Below are positions 33,592-42,550 of a stretch of 42,838 bases of DNA, piece after piece. Every line of letters starts with the position of its first letter. Position 1 is the first letter of the stretch. The stretch comes from Pirellulales bacterium. Lineage in GTDB: Bacteria; Planctomycetota; Planctomycetia; Pirellulales; Thermoguttaceae. The stretch covers positions 1 to 42,838 of the forward strand of contig JAFGPV010000197.1 of assembly GCA_016936015.1 (NCBI GenBank), given 5' to 3'. The notes under the pieces were generated by a model, which made no database searches, was not told where the DNA came from, and saw only the letters and a list, made by a program, of their open reading frames with translations. The position numbers were made by a program, and so were the translations under genes.

Positions 33592-34542
33592 AAACATTCG
33601 ATCCTGATTCTGCACGCCGATGATTTCGGCATGAACGCGGGGGTTACCGACGGCGTGCTGGAGGGATTCCGCCGGGGCGTGCTGACCAGCACTTCGTTGC
33701 TGGCCAATGCCCCCGACGCCGCCCGGGCGTTGACGCTTTGGAAACCATTGCTGGCGGAATATACGGCGGGAGGACTGCCCTCGCAACTGATCCGCCGCGA
33801 ACTGGCCGATCCGCCGCAGGCGTTCGATCTGGGGGTGCATCTGAATCTGACCCTGGGAACGCCGTTGACCGACGATTATCCGGCGGAACTTCTGGACTCC
33901 GCGGGCCGGTTTCCCGGCGTGTACGCGCTTTTCTTCCGCTTACGGCGGTCTCCGGAGAAATACGCCGACGCGCTGCGTCAGGAAATCGGCCGGCAGATCG
34001 AATTCCTGCGAGACCACGGATTCCAGCCAACGCATCTCAACGGCCATCAATACATTGAGTTGTTGCCGGCGGTGGCCGCCCTGCTGCCCGGGATTTTGCG
34101 GCGCTATGAGATCGGCGTAGTGCGGGTGGCCGAGGAGCCGCGACTGTGGCGATCTACACTTTTTAGGAGTCTTTCGCCTGCAAACTGGCTGACGGCCTAC
34201 GTGAAAAAGGCCTACGCCCGGCGGTTCCGGCGGCAGATCGCCCGGCACCCGATCGCCCATCCCCAAGTCTATTTCGGCACGGCGCACGCCGGCCGCGTGA
34301 CGCTGCCGCTGCTGCGGCGGTTTCTGGCGGGACCAATGCCGGGGCATACGGTGGAAATCGGCTTGCATCCCGGATACTGGAGAACCGAGGACGCGCCGAA
34401 GAAGAAAGCTCCCTGGTACGATCCCTTGGCCGACCGGCGGCAGCGGGAGTGGGAGATGATTACCTCGCCCGATTTGGTCCGCTGGCTCCAGAACCGGGCC
34501 GTTCGCCTTGGCCGTTTGGGATCGCTGGCCGCCCCCAAATAA
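33586..34542 (+). CDS. ChbG/HpnK (YdjC-like) carbohydrate deacetylase
   Basis: Family members are metal-dependent N-deacetylases of amino sugars (ChbG) or hopanoid side-chain sugars (HpnK). The 318-residue product has the metal-binding blocks ILHADDFGMNAGVTDGVLEG (residues 8-27), DLGVHLNLTLGTPL and PTHLNGHQYIELLPAVAALL, and a late EIGLHPGYW. HpnK rather than ChbG is suggested by the preceding GT2 gene, but no squalene-hopene genes lie in the window, so I give no symbol. The start ATG lies inside a GACAAAT/GACGAAT heptamer array and has no ribosome-binding site. The next in-frame ATG at about 33631 would remove the first metal motif, so the repeat-borne start must be used. Confidence 0.87.
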   Translation: MTKHSILILHADDFGMNAGVTDGVLEGFRRGVLTSTSLLANAPDAARALTLWKPLLAEYTAGGLPSQLIRRELADPPQAFDLGVHLNLTLGTPLTDDYPAELLDSAGRFPGVYALFFRLRRSPEKYADALRQEIGRQIEFLRDHGFQPTHLNGHQYIELLPAVAALLPGILRRYEIGVVRVAEEPRLWRSTLFRSLSPANWLTAYVKKAYARRFRRQIARHPIAHPQVYFGTAHAGRVTLPLLRRFLAGPMPGHTVEIGLHPGYWRTEDAPKKKAPWYDPLADRRQREWEMITSPDLVRWLQNRAVRLGRLGSLAAPK

Positions 34543-34560
34543 ATATACCGGTTTCCAACA

Positions 34561-34672
34561 GTGGTCCCGACGGGCGCCGTCGACGGATGGTTGACGAAAC
34601 ATCTTGTCCGCGGAACAGGCGGGATTCTTCGCTGCACTCAGAATGACGATTCGGATGCGGCGGGATGCCGCT
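34561..34672. repeat. Mosaic of dispersed repeats after the deacetylase
   Basis: GACGGGCGCCGTCGACGGAT and the bases after it match 22325-22357 in inverse orientation. GATTCTTCGCTGCACTCAGA (34623-34642) is a motif I know as a widespread bacterial repeat. GCGGC-GGGAT-GCCGC (34656-34670) resembles the palindrome at 462-482. No gene is present. Confidence 0.55.
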
Positions 34673-34693
34673 GCTGCGTCGCGTTGGCCGCTT

Positions 34694-35107
34694 TTACGTT
34701 GCGCCTTGTGCCAGCAAACGGTTGACGCTCTCCAAGAGGCGATCCATGGGGAAGGGTTTGCGGAGGTAATCATCCACGCCGAGCAGTTCGGCATAGGCCT
34801 TGTGGCGATTGCCTTCGTTGGCAGTGATCATGATAATCCGGATGGGGACTGGTCGGGTGCGGCGGAGCCTCTCAATTACCAAGATACCGCTTCGTTTGGG
34901 CATCATCATGTCGAGGATCACCAGGTCGGGAGATTCCCGCTCGGCCAGGGCCAGGCCTTGATTGCCGTCCCGGGCGATCAGGATTTCATACCCGCTGGCC
35001 TCTAAAGCGGCGCGCATCGACTCGATGATTTCCCGGTCGTCGTCGACGAGAAGGATGCGTTTTTTTATTCCTTCTTTCCGGTATAAGGAAGCTTGTTCTT
35101 CGGTCAT
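34694..35107 (-). CDS. Single-domain response regulator
   Basis: A 137-residue CheY-like receiver with no output domain. Conserved sites are present: acidic triad LLVDDDREI near residue 21, phosphoacceptor Asp in DLVILDMMMPKRSG, the Thr switch in IRIIMITANEGN and the Lys in DDYLRKPFPMDRL. It would act by protein contact or in a phosphorelay; the partner kinase is not in the window. I chose ATG 35107; the frame extends five codons to a TTG. The ribosome-binding site is weak. Confidence 0.92.
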   Translation of the reverse strand: MTEEQASLYRKEGIKKRILLVDDDREIIESMRAALEASGYEILIARDGNQGLALAERESPDLVILDMMMPKRSGILVIERLRRTRPVPIRIIMITANEGNRHKAYAELLGVDDYLRKPFPMDRLLESVNRLLAQGAT

Positions 35108-35435
35108 AAAAGTATTCCGCAAAAGGTTTTGCCGGCGAGAAAAAGGGAGAAAACCCTGTCCGCCGAAACGGCCGAAAAGGGATTTCGGACCGAGGGGGCC
35201 CGTTACTTTTCCTCCCTTTTCACGTTCTGCTTACTCTTGTATTCCTAAAACAGATGCCGTTGGAATGCAAGGGGAGAGCTCCCTCTAGGGGGTGGCAATT
35301 AGGAATCATTTCAATTTTTGTCAATCTGCGCAGGTGTCGGTCTTTGTAACGGTTTCCGAGAGGGTCAAGGAGGCTACCCAAGGGGCGAAAACATGGAATA
35401 TATTGCGGTTTTTTCGAATTGAAACCAACATACGA
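35108..35435. other. Divergent upstream region of the regulator and ispE
   Basis: No credible gene. Probable promoter space for both flanking genes. It contains short G-rich and AT-rich stretches but no clear dispersed palindrome. Confidence 0.5.
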
Positions 35436-35464
35436 TTGACTCTTGTGTTTTCCTGCGTTAAAAT
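35436..35464 (+). promoter_or_regulatory. Sigma70-type promoter of ispE-spoVG
   Basis: TTGACT at 35436-35441 and TAAAAT at 35459-35464 are separated by 17 bases; each matches the consensus at five of six positions. The expected transcript start near 35471 leaves a leader of about 70 bases before ispE. Confidence 0.7.
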
Positions 35465-35542
35465 CCCCTTACCCAGTGTGGTTCCCGGCCTCCTAAAGAT
35501 TAGGGAAGGTGTCAGGATAGATAACCAGATGGAGTAAGCATC

Positions 35543-36451
35543 ATGCGGGTCGTTCGATCCGCAAAAGGGATTGTTGTACAGGCACCTGCAAAAATAAACC
35601 TTTTCTTCGAGGTGCTAGGGAAACGTGCGGACGGATATCATGAGGTTGAAACCCTCATGTGTCCGGTAAGTCTTTTCGATACGATTGTTTTCCAGGAATC
35701 GCCACCCGGACCAATTCATTTCCACTGCCGTCAAACGACCCGTTGCGGCATCCGGGTAGAAGCGGGAGGGGGGGAAGTTCCGGAAGGGCCTGATAATTTG
35801 GCGGTACGGGCCGTGCAGTTGCTCCGTGAACGCGCCGGCGTGAGTGATGGTGGCTGGTTGCATTTGACGAAGCGGATACCGATGGCGGCGGGACTAGGCG
35901 GCGGATCGAGTGACGCCGCCGCCGCGTTGACGGCCGCCAACGTCGCCTGGAAATTGAACTGGCCGTCAGAACGCCTGATGCCTTTGGCCGCGGAGTTGGG
36001 CAGCGACGTCCCCTTTTTCCTAGATGGAGGCGCAGCCTTATGTCGGGGCCGCGGGGAACGCGTCGAACCTCTTGACCGTTTCGGTTTATGGGATTTCGTC
36101 GTGATTCGTCCCCCGGCAGGTCTATCGACCAGGGACGTGTATCGCCGATGCGTCCCCCCCGATCAACCCCGCAACGTGAATCCCTTGAGGGATGCCCTGC
36201 TCCGGCGCGATCGCCGGGCGGCGGGGCGCGAGGTGTTTAACCGGTTGCAACCGGCGGCGGCGCGACTCTCGCCGTGGGTCGACCGCCTGCACGCCGTGTT
36301 GGCCGCGGCGGACGGCCTTGGATACGGAATGAGTGGAAGCGGTACGGCGCATTTTGTTTTGTGTCGTCACGTCGGTCACGCCCGACGACTGGCGCGGCGT
36401 TTTCAAGCCATGCAGGTGGGGCGCGTTTATGCCGTGCAGAGCTGCCGCTAA
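35543..36451 (+). CDS. ispE: 4-diphosphocytidyl-2-C-methyl-D-erythritol kinase
   Basis: IspE phosphorylates CDP-ME in the non-mevalonate isoprenoid pathway. This 302-residue GHMP kinase has VQAPAKINLFFEVLGKRADG and YHEV near the N-terminus, the ATP loop PMAAGLGGGSSDAAAALTAA (near residues 112-131) and ELGSDVPFFLDGGAALCRGR. A third GHMP motif GYGMSGSGTAHF lies near the C-terminus. ATG 35543 has GGAG at 8-base spacing. It is followed 27 bases later by spoVG, echoing the ispE-to-spoVG neighbourhood of Firmicutes, and a promoter lies upstream. Confidence 0.96.
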   Translation: MRVVRSAKGIVVQAPAKINLFFEVLGKRADGYHEVETLMCPVSLFDTIVFQESPPGPIHFHCRQTTRCGIRVEAGGGEVPEGPDNLAVRAVQLLRERAGVSDGGWLHLTKRIPMAAGLGGGSSDAAAALTAANVAWKLNWPSERLMPLAAELGSDVPFFLDGGAALCRGRGERVEPLDRFGLWDFVVIRPPAGLSTRDVYRRCVPPDQPRNVNPLRDALLRRDRRAAGREVFNRLQPAAARLSPWVDRLHAVLAAADGLGYGMSGSGTAHFVLCRHVGHARRLARRFQAMQVGRVYAVQSCR

Positions 36452-36478
36452 TGCGCCCGCTACGTAAGGAGATTTGCC

Positions 36479-37045
36479 GTGGAAATCACCGAGGTTCGCG
36501 TCAAGCTCATGGAAGAGCCGGGAGAGCGGCTCCAGGCTTTTTGTTCGATCACCTTCGACGACGCCTTCGTGGTGCGGGATCTGAAGATCATCGAAGGGAC
36601 CAATGGACCCTTCGTGGCCATGCCCAGCCGGAAACTGACGGCCCATTGCCATCAGTGCGGCTGTAAAAATCACCTCCGCGCCAATTATTGCAACCAGTGC
36701 GGCACCCGACAGAAGGAGCTACCGACCCTGAAAGACGACGAGGGGCGGGCAAAACTCTACGCCGATATCGCCCATCCGATCAATTCGCCGTGCCGGGAGA
36801 TGATTCAGTCCCGGGTGATTGCCGCCTTCGAGGAAGAGCGGACCCGCTCGAAAATGCCCGGCTACGTCTCCAGTTACGACGATTTCGACGGCGGCGATTA
36901 CGAACTCTCCCGCTCCTCAGCCGTAGTTCCCACGCAAGTTCAAGGGGCGGAAAAACCACACGGCCCGCATCGGATTCCGGAGCGTCAGTCCCAGACGGAT
37001 CATCCCCCCGCCAACGGATTCGGGGAAGGAATTTTTAATCAATAG
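36479..37045 (+). CDS. spoVG: SpoVG-family protein with inserted zinc ribbon
   Basis: SpoVG is a small regulator in Firmicutes and binds nucleic acids in several species. The 188-residue product begins like the family (MEITEVRVKLMEEPGERLQA, ITFDDAFVVRDLKIIEGTNG, FVAMPSRK) and resumes with YADIAHPINSPCREMIQSRV. Between these halves lies an insertion with two CxxC pairs (Cys57-Cys60 and Cys71-Cys74), a compact zinc ribbon. A 70-residue polar tail follows, rich in Ser, Pro and Gln. The Bacillus protein is about 97 residues. GTG at 36479 has AAGGAG at 7-base spacing. It probably forms one transcript with ispE. Its stop overlaps the end of purQ by seven bases. Confidence 0.9.
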   Translation: MEITEVRVKLMEEPGERLQAFCSITFDDAFVVRDLKIIEGTNGPFVAMPSRKLTAHCHQCGCKNHLRANYCNQCGTRQKELPTLKDDEGRAKLYADIAHPINSPCREMIQSRVIAAFEEERTRSKMPGYVSSYDDFDGGDYELSRSSAVVPTQVQGAEKPHGPHRIPERQSQTDHPPANGFGEGIFNQ

Positions 37046-37821
37046 AAATACTTTACCGCGTTGACAAAGATTTGCAGCCCGTCGCCGACGCTGCCCGCCT
37101 CGCCCCGGGTCCACCGCGGATGCTGCGTCGGATCGATGTGCCGCTCCGGATGCGGCATCAAGCCGAACACCCGGCCCGTGACGTCGCAAATCCCGGCGAC
37201 GTCGGCCGTCGAGCCGTTCGGATTGTCGGGAAAAGAACACGATCCCTCGCTTCTTTCGTCCTGCGGTATGTACCGCAGCACCGTCTGCCCGGTGCCGATT
37301 AATTCCTCTAAAACCTGCTCGTCCCGAGCGACGAATTTTCCCTCGGCGTGGGCCACCGGCAGATACATCCGGTCGATGCCTTGCAGAAAGACGCAACGGT
37401 CGGACTGCACTTTCAACCGCACCCAGCGGTCCTCGTAGCGGCCGGAATCGTTTAGCGTCAGCGTCGCCCGGGGACCCCGAGCCGGGTCGGGCGGCAGCAG
37501 CACGGGCGATTTCAACAGCACCTGAAAGCCGTTGCAAATTCCCAGCATTAACTTTCCCGCTTCCTTGAATTCGGCCAGGGCCTGGTCGAGATGGTGTTGG
37601 ATCTGGTTGCCCAGGATCCGCCCCGCCGCCACGTCGTCCCCATAGCTGAACCCGCCGGGGACGCACAGGATTTGAAACCGCTCAAAGAGCCGGGGATTCT
37701 CCAACAGCCGGTTGACGTGCAGCGTTTCCGTCCGCGCTCCGGCCCGTTGGAAAGCAAAGGCCGTTTCCCCGTCGCAGTTGGTGCCCGGGGCACGGAGGAT
37801 CAATACGTTTGGTGTGGGCAT
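37039..37821 (-). CDS. purQ: Phosphoribosylformylglycinamidine synthase subunit PurQ
   Basis: PurQ is the glutaminase subunit of the fourth step of purine synthesis. The 260-residue class I amidotransferase has VLILRAPGTNCDGETAFAFQ at the start, the oxyanion segment CVPGGFSYGDDVAAGRILGN, the nucleophile Cys in LMLGICNGFQVLLKS and the His/Glu of the triad in FGLMPHPERHIDPTQHPRWT. It is longer than Bacillus PurQ (227) and of a type common in planctomycetes. PurL and PurS are not in the window. It is convergent with spoVG. Confidence 0.95.
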   Translation of the reverse strand: MPTPNVLILRAPGTNCDGETAFAFQRAGARTETLHVNRLLENPRLFERFQILCVPGGFSYGDDVAAGRILGNQIQHHLDQALAEFKEAGKLMLGICNGFQVLLKSPVLLPPDPARGPRATLTLNDSGRYEDRWVRLKVQSDRCVFLQGIDRMYLPVAHAEGKFVARDEQVLEELIGTGQTVLRYIPQDERSEGSCSFPDNPNGSTADVAGICDVTGRVFGLMPHPERHIDPTQHPRWTRGEAGSVGDGLQIFVNAVKYFY

Positions 37822-37892
37822 TGTATTCCGTTCTGCTGGGACGCGGTAAAGTTCCTCAGTTTACGGAACGCATTCCGGGAACACAAGACGCT

Positions 37893-38774
37893 TCAAGCCC
37901 CGAAATTCGTCGCCGGCCTGAGTTGCCGCTCGCCCGCCGGCTTGAGGATCGCCGCCAGGTCGCCGTGGGGATCGAGCGCCGCGATTTCGGCGGCCGACGG
38001 CTCCGCGGTCTTCCGCCCGATGGGCCGTCCTTGGCGGAGCAGCGCCAATTCCTCTTCATCGACGCGGCATTGCGGCAAATCATCCACGGCCCGAATCATC
38101 GAGAGCAAACATTGCGGGAGGTTGTCAGCCCGGAGCCGGTCGGGCGGGAGCGCGTCGCCCAGTCGAAAACCACCGACGGCGGTGCGGGTCAAGGCGGACA
38201 TCACCGCGGCAGTGCCGAGCGATTCGGCCAGGTCGCGGCCCAGCGAACGGACGTACGTGCCCCGGCTGCACTCGATTTCCATCTCCAGTTCGGGGTAGCG
38301 GTAGGAGCGGATCTCCAGGCGGTGGACGGTCACCGGCCGGGGAGTCAGTTCGACGCTCATTCCCTTCCGGGCAAGTTCGTAGGCCCGGCGGCCGGCGATC
38401 TTCAGGGCGGAATACACCGGCGGGCGCTGAAGGATCTCGCCGGTGAATTTCAGGGCGGCGGCTTCGAGTTGCTCCCGAGTCGGCGCCGGCGGATCGGTCA
38501 GTTCCTCGACGCGGCCCTCGACGTCTTCGGTGTCGCTCCGCCGGCCCAAGAGGAACGTACCGAGGTAGGTCTTCGGCATCCGCTGGATGAATTCGATCAG
38601 TCGGGTGGCCTGGCCCACGCAGACGACCAGCACGCCGTCGGCCAGCGGATCGAGCGTGCCGGCGTGCCCCGACTTGGCCGGCCGGACCAGCCGCTGCACT
38701 ACGTCGACCACCTTCCGCGACGTGACGCCGGAGGGCTTGTTGAGGTTCAAGATGCCGGAGAGCGGAACGGACAT
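37893..38774 (-). CDS. truB: tRNA pseudouridine-55 synthase
   Basis: TruB makes the universal pseudouridine in the T loop of tRNA. From ATG 38774 the product has 293 residues beginning MSVPLSGILNLNKPSGVTSR. It contains the catalytic Asp in KSGHAGTLDPLADGVLVV (near residue 40), YLGTFLLGRRSDTEDVEG and the ECSRGTYVRSLGRDLAESLG motif; a C-terminal domain of about 80 residues follows. A 5' extension of the frame by 30 codons is made of heptamer repeat and is rejected. The AATTTG-type array abuts the start and no ribosome-binding site is seen. Not linked here to rbfA or infB. Confidence 0.95.
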   Translation of the reverse strand: MSVPLSGILNLNKPSGVTSRKVVDVVQRLVRPAKSGHAGTLDPLADGVLVVCVGQATRLIEFIQRMPKTYLGTFLLGRRSDTEDVEGRVEELTDPPAPTREQLEAAALKFTGEILQRPPVYSALKIAGRRAYELARKGMSVELTPRPVTVHRLEIRSYRYPELEMEIECSRGTYVRSLGRDLAESLGTAAVMSALTRTAVGGFRLGDALPPDRLRADNLPQCLLSMIRAVDDLPQCRVDEEELALLRQGRPIGRKTAEPSAAEIAALDPHGDLAAILKPAGERQLRPATNFGA

Positions 38775-38776
38775 GG

Positions 38777-38857
38777 TAATTGCAAATTGTAAATTGTAAA
38801 GTGCAAATTGCAAATTGGACGAAGTGATAATTTTCTCGGGCCGACACGGCCCGGCTC
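38777..38857. repeat. AATTTG-type heptamers plus GC-rich palindrome between truB and the kinase
   Basis: AAATTGT/AAATTGC units repeat to 38818. TCGGGCCGACACGGCCCGG at 38836-38854 is a relative of the palindromes at 7774-7798 and 41791-41815. Confidence 0.75.
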
Positions 38858-38930
38858 TGCCCACTTCATCCTCTTCCCTATCCCGGCTTTCGATGATACT
38901 ATAAAATCATACTCTTTTGTTGGAAACACC

Positions 38931-40730
38931 ATGCAACCAGAGCGGCTGGGGCCGTACCAAATCCTCGATCAACTCGGCAAGGGCGGGATGGGGACAGTCT
39001 ATAAGGCGCTCCACGTCGAGACGAACGAGCCGGCCGCTGTGAAACTGCTCTCCGCCGCCCTGGCCCGGGAAGAAGGATTCCGCGACCGTTTCCAATCCGA
39101 GATCGAGACCCTGCGGAAGCTCAACCATCCGAACATCGTGCGGCTGTTCGGCTTCGGCGAGCAGGACGACCAATTGTTTTACGGCATGGAGCTGATCGAG
39201 GGCAGCAGCCTGGAGGAGGAGTTGGGCAAGGGGCGGCGATTCGATTGGCGGGAAGTGGTCCGCATCGCGTTGGAAGTCTGCCGCGCCCTGCGGCACGCCC
39301 ACGACCGGGGCGTGATCCATCGCGACCTGAAGCCGGGAAACCTGATGCTGGCCGCCGACGGGCGGGTCAAACTCTCCGATTTCGGCATTGCCCGGCTTTT
39401 CGGCAACACCCGGTTGACCAGCGTCGGCGCGATCATTGGCACGGCCGAGTACATGGCCCCCGAGCAGGCGGCCGGGCGGACCGTCGAGCCGCGCTCTGAT
39501 CTTTACAGTCTGGGCGTGGTGCTCTACGTGCTCTTGGCGCGGCGGCCGGTGTTCAAGGGCAAGACGCTGGGCGAGGTCCTCCAAAAACAGCAATTCGAAA
39601 AGCCCGAGCCGCTGCGCCGCTACAATACCGACGTTCCGGAGGAGTTGGAACGGATCATCCTCCAATTGCTGGAGAAGGATCCTGAGCGCCGGATTCCCAA
39701 CGCTATGATCCTTGGCCGGGTGCTGGAGGCGATGCAGCACGCGATGGCGATGCCGGGCGAAACGATGCAGGCCGACGCACGGTATTATGCCGGCGAACCG
39801 CTTCCCGCCGAAGCGCCTTCCTCCGATCCGGCGGTGACGGCCCCGGGCGGCGAAATCTCCAAGGCGTCGTCGTCGACCGCGGCCCCAGAGGCCCAGCCCG
39901 ATCCTTATGCAATGACGGCGGCCGCGGGGACCTCGTACGCCCCGTCGGCGGAGGCCGCCTCGCCGGAGCAGAAAGCCGCCGGCCGTTTTATCGCGGTCGC
40001 CGAGGAGGATCTGGACCGGAAAAAAACGGACGAGGCGTCCTCGCCGCTCTTTTCCTGGCAGACCGGGGCCTTGGTTGCCGCACTGCTGGCGATCGGTTAC
40101 GGCATCTGGTATTCCCTGCAGCCTCCCGCGGCGGACCGGCTCTACCAGGACGTCGCCGCCGCCAAGGAGGATTCGTTCGACGCCCTGATCCAGGCCGAAC
40201 CGGAGATCAAAAAATTCCTGGAGTATTATTCCAGCGATCCCCGGGCCTCCACGCTGCGCCGGTACCAGCAAGAGATTGATCTCTACCGGTTGGAGCGCCG
40301 TTTTGATCTTCGCGTCCGGGGTTTGACGGGAACGGAAAAGTTGTTGCCCGTCGAACGGGCGTATCTCGAGGCGATCGGCCTTGAACGGACCGATCCCGAT
40401 CGCTGCATAGCGAAACTCCGGGCGCTGATCGACTTGTACGGTTTTCCGAAAAAGGAAGAGGCCGGTCCGACCGGCGAGTGCGTCACCCTGGCCCGGCGGA
40501 AACTGCAAGGCATGGAAGAAGAATCGGCCGAGCGTGCCGCCGATCATTTGAAACTGATTAATACGCGGCTGGACGAGGCCGATTCTCTGGTCCCGACCGA
40601 TCCCCGGCGTGCCCGGGCGATGTACCAGGCCGTGCTCGAACTCTACGCCGGCAAGCCCTGGGCCGCTACGGCGATCCGTCGGACGAAAACTGCCTTGGAA
40701 CAATTGAAGACCAACTCCACCAATCCTTAA
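38931..40730 (+). CDS. Membrane-anchored Ser/Thr protein kinase
   Basis: A 599-residue Hanks-type kinase. Catalytic domain: GKGGMGTVY loop (residues 16-24), Lys38 in AAVKLL, HRDLKPGNLML (130-140) with the catalytic Asp132, DFGIARLFG from 150, and an activation segment ending in AEYMAPEQAAG. A Pro/Ala/Ser-rich linker of about 100 residues leads to one membrane helix (GALVAALLAIGYGIWYSL, about 377-395). An extracytoplasmic helical region of about 200 residues follows (EFLEYYSSDPRA-like and ADHLKLINTRLDEADSL segments, TPR-like but unassigned). The true start is ATG 38931, where the conserved MQPERLGPYQILDQLGKGG begins. TATAAAAT lies about 25 bases upstream and may be a -10. Confidence 0.93.
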   Translation: MQPERLGPYQILDQLGKGGMGTVYKALHVETNEPAAVKLLSAALAREEGFRDRFQSEIETLRKLNHPNIVRLFGFGEQDDQLFYGMELIEGSSLEEELGKGRRFDWREVVRIALEVCRALRHAHDRGVIHRDLKPGNLMLAADGRVKLSDFGIARLFGNTRLTSVGAIIGTAEYMAPEQAAGRTVEPRSDLYSLGVVLYVLLARRPVFKGKTLGEVLQKQQFEKPEPLRRYNTDVPEELERIILQLLEKDPERRIPNAMILGRVLEAMQHAMAMPGETMQADARYYAGEPLPAEAPSSDPAVTAPGGEISKASSSTAAPEAQPDPYAMTAAAGTSYAPSAEAASPEQKAAGRFIAVAEEDLDRKKTDEASSPLFSWQTGALVAALLAIGYGIWYSLQPPAADRLYQDVAAAKEDSFDALIQAEPEIKKFLEYYSSDPRASTLRRYQQEIDLYRLERRFDLRVRGLTGTEKLLPVERAYLEAIGLERTDPDRCIAKLRALIDLYGFPKKEEAGPTGECVTLARRKLQGMEEESAERAADHLKLINTRLDEADSLVPTDPRRARAMYQAVLELYAGKPWAATAIRRTKTALEQLKTNSTNP

Positions 40731-40731
40731 A

Positions 40732-40756
40732 CCCTCATCCTTCATCCTTCATCCTT
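40732..40756. repeat. CATCCTT heptamers between kinase and hemB
   Basis: Three to four reverse-orientation units fill the whole gap from the kinase stop to four bases before the hemB start. Forward units lie at the hemB 3' end (41745-41781), so hemB is bracketed by an inverted pair. Confidence 0.8.
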
Positions 40757-40760
40757 TACT

Positions 40761-41756
40761 ATGTTTTCCACCACCCGCTTGCGGCGGTTGCGTTATCATC
40801 CGGCAATCCGGGAGCTGACCCGCGAGACGCGGTTGGCGCCGGCCAATTTCGTGCTCCCACTGTTTGTCCGGCCCGGCGAAGGGCTGCGGCAGGAGATCGC
40901 CGCCATGCCGGGCAATTTCCAACTCTCGCCCGACCTGCTGGCCGACGAGGCCCGACAGGCCGTTACGCTCGGCCTGGGCGGAGTGATCCTCTTCGGCATC
41001 CCGGAGCGGAAAGACGCGACGGGCAGCGAAGCCCTCTCCGAGGCCGGGATCATTCCCCAGGCCCTCCGCGTGTTGAAACGGTCGGCCCCGAACCTTTTGG
41101 CCGTTACCGATCTCTGCTTTTGTGAATACACCGATCACGGCCATTGCGGCCCGATCGGGCACGCCACCGGCCGGCCGGACGTGGACAACGACGCCGCGTT
41201 GGACCTGCTGGCCCGGCAGGCGGTGGTCCACGCCCGCGCGGGGGCCGACGTGATCGCCCCTTCGGGCATGATGGACGGCATGGTCCAGGCGATCCGGAAG
41301 GCGCTCGACGCCGAGGGATTTTCCCACGTGCCGATCATGAGTTACGCCGCCAAGTACGCCAGCGCCTTTTACGGCCCGTTCCGCGAGGCGGCCGAGAGCG
41401 CCCCGCAGTTCGGCGACCGTTACGGCTACCAGATGGACCCTGCGGCCGACGCCGGGCAGGCCCTGCGGGAGATCGAGTTGGACCTGGCCGAAGGCGCCGA
41501 CATCGTGATGGTCAAGCCGGCGCTGGCCTACTTGGATATTCTGCGGACGGTCCGGGAGCGGTTTCCGGGCGTCCCGCTGGCGGCTTACAACGTCTCCGGC
41601 GAGTTCAGCATGGTCAAGGCCGCCGCCGCGAAAGGCTGGCTCGACGAGCGCCGCGCCGCCCTGGAATGCCTGACCGCCATCCGCCGCGCCGGGGCGACAA
41701 TCATCCTGACCTATTGGGCGAAGGAGGCGGCGAGGTGGGTGAAGGATGAGGGATGA
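40761..41756 (+). CDS. hemB: Porphobilinogen synthase (delta-aminolevulinate dehydratase)
   Basis: HemB joins two 5-aminolevulinate molecules in haem synthesis. The 331-residue product is of usual length. It has the zinc-type site [18 protein letters not shown] near residue 118, the Schiff-base lysines in [16 protein letters not shown] and [14 protein letters not shown], and the closing [20 protein letters not shown]. The final residues (KDEG) and the TGA stop are supplied by a GGATGAG repeat. No Shine-Dalgarno is present because CATCCTT repeats occupy the gap upstream. It may be read through from the kinase gene. Confidence 0.96.
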   Translation: MFSTTRLRRLRYHPAIRELTRETRLAPANFVLPLFVRPGEGLRQEIAAMPGNFQLSPDLLADEARQAVTLGLGGVILFGIPERKDATGSEALSEAGIIPQALRVLKRSAPNLLAVTDLCFCEYTDHGHCGPIGHATGRPDVDNDAALDLLARQAVVHARAGADVIAPSGMMDGMVQAIRKALDAEGFSHVPIMSYAAKYASAFYGPFREAAESAPQFGDRYGYQMDPAADAGQALREIELDLAEGADIVMVKPALAYLDILRTVRERFPGVPLAAYNVSGEFSMVKAAAAKGWLDERRAALECLTAIRRAGATIILTYWAKEAARWVKDEG

Positions 41757-41911
41757 GGGATGAGGGATGAGGGATGAGGGATGAAAAGAGCGAGCCGGGC
41801 CGTCTTCGGCCCCGGACACCCGATTTCACTCTCGTTCCGATAATCCAGTTTCGGAACAGGATAACAATCGTTCAATTTGCAATTTGAAATTTGCAATTTA
41901 CAATTTGCAAT
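41745..41911. repeat. Mosaic repeat block between hemB and leuD
   Basis: In order: about five GGATGAG units (41745-41781), the GC-rich palindrome CGAGCCGGGCCG...CGGCCCCGG (41791-41815), a relative of the palindrome at 2151-2188 (about 41822-41860) and an AATTTG-type heptamer array (41871-41911). At least four repeat families therefore lie side by side in 170 bases. Confidence 0.85.
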
Positions 41912-41950
41912 AAAAGAATTTCCATTCCATTTTCCAACACATTGATCACC

Positions 41951-42544
41951 ATGCACCCCTTTACCAACCACACCGGCCTGGTCGCTCCCTTGGACCGCTC
42001 GAACGTCGATACGGACCAAATCATTCCCAAGCAATTCCTGAAGCGGATCGAGCGGACCGGCTTCGGGCAGTTTCTGTTTTTCGACTGGCGGTTCCGGGAC
42101 GACGGCACGGACAATCCCGACTTCGTGCTGAACCGGCCGGAATACCGGGGGGCGAGCATCCTGCTGGCCCGGCGGAACTTCGGCTGCGGTTCGAGCCGCG
42201 AGCACGCGCCCTGGGCGCTGGGAGACTACGGCTTCCGCGCGGTCATCGCCCCCAGCTTCGCCGACATTTTTTACAACAACTGCTTCAAGAACGGGATGCT
42301 GCCGCTGCGACTCGACGAGCAAACCGTTGAAGATCTTTTTCAGCGGGCGGAAAAAAATCCCGGCTATCGGCTGACGGTCGATCTGGAGAGGTGCGAAATC
42401 CGCGACGACGCCGGCCTGAAACTCCCCTTTGAAGTCGACGCCTTCCGCCGCCATTGTCTGCTGAACGGCCTGGACGACATCGGCCTGACGCTGCAGAACG
42501 AGGAAAAAATTGTAGGGTATGAGCGGGAGCATGGGATTGTTTGA
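41951..42544 (+). CDS. leuD: 3-isopropylmalate dehydratase small subunit
   Basis: LeuD pairs with LeuC to isomerise isopropylmalate in leucine synthesis. The 197-residue product starts [20 protein letters not shown] and shows [20 protein letters not shown], the swivel-domain signature [20 protein letters not shown] and the segment [20 protein letters not shown]. Length is normal. The frame extends 20 codons upstream into repeat DNA; the conserved start is ATG 41951. leuC is not in the window and could lie elsewhere. No ribosome-binding site is evident. Confidence 0.96.
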   Translation: MHPFTNHTGLVAPLDRSNVDTDQIIPKQFLKRIERTGFGQFLFFDWRFRDDGTDNPDFVLNRPEYRGASILLARRNFGCGSSREHAPWALGDYGFRAVIAPSFADIFYNNCFKNGMLPLRLDEQTVEDLFQRAEKNPGYRLTVDLERCEIRDDAGLKLPFEVDAFRRHCLLNGLDDIGLTLQNEEKIVGYEREHGIV

Positions 42545-42550
42545 GTTCAA

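Noticed and set aside
40761-41756. hemB bracketed by arrays as a transposon
   Set aside because: No transposase or target duplication; arrays of the same family lie at many genes. Kept only as an observation.
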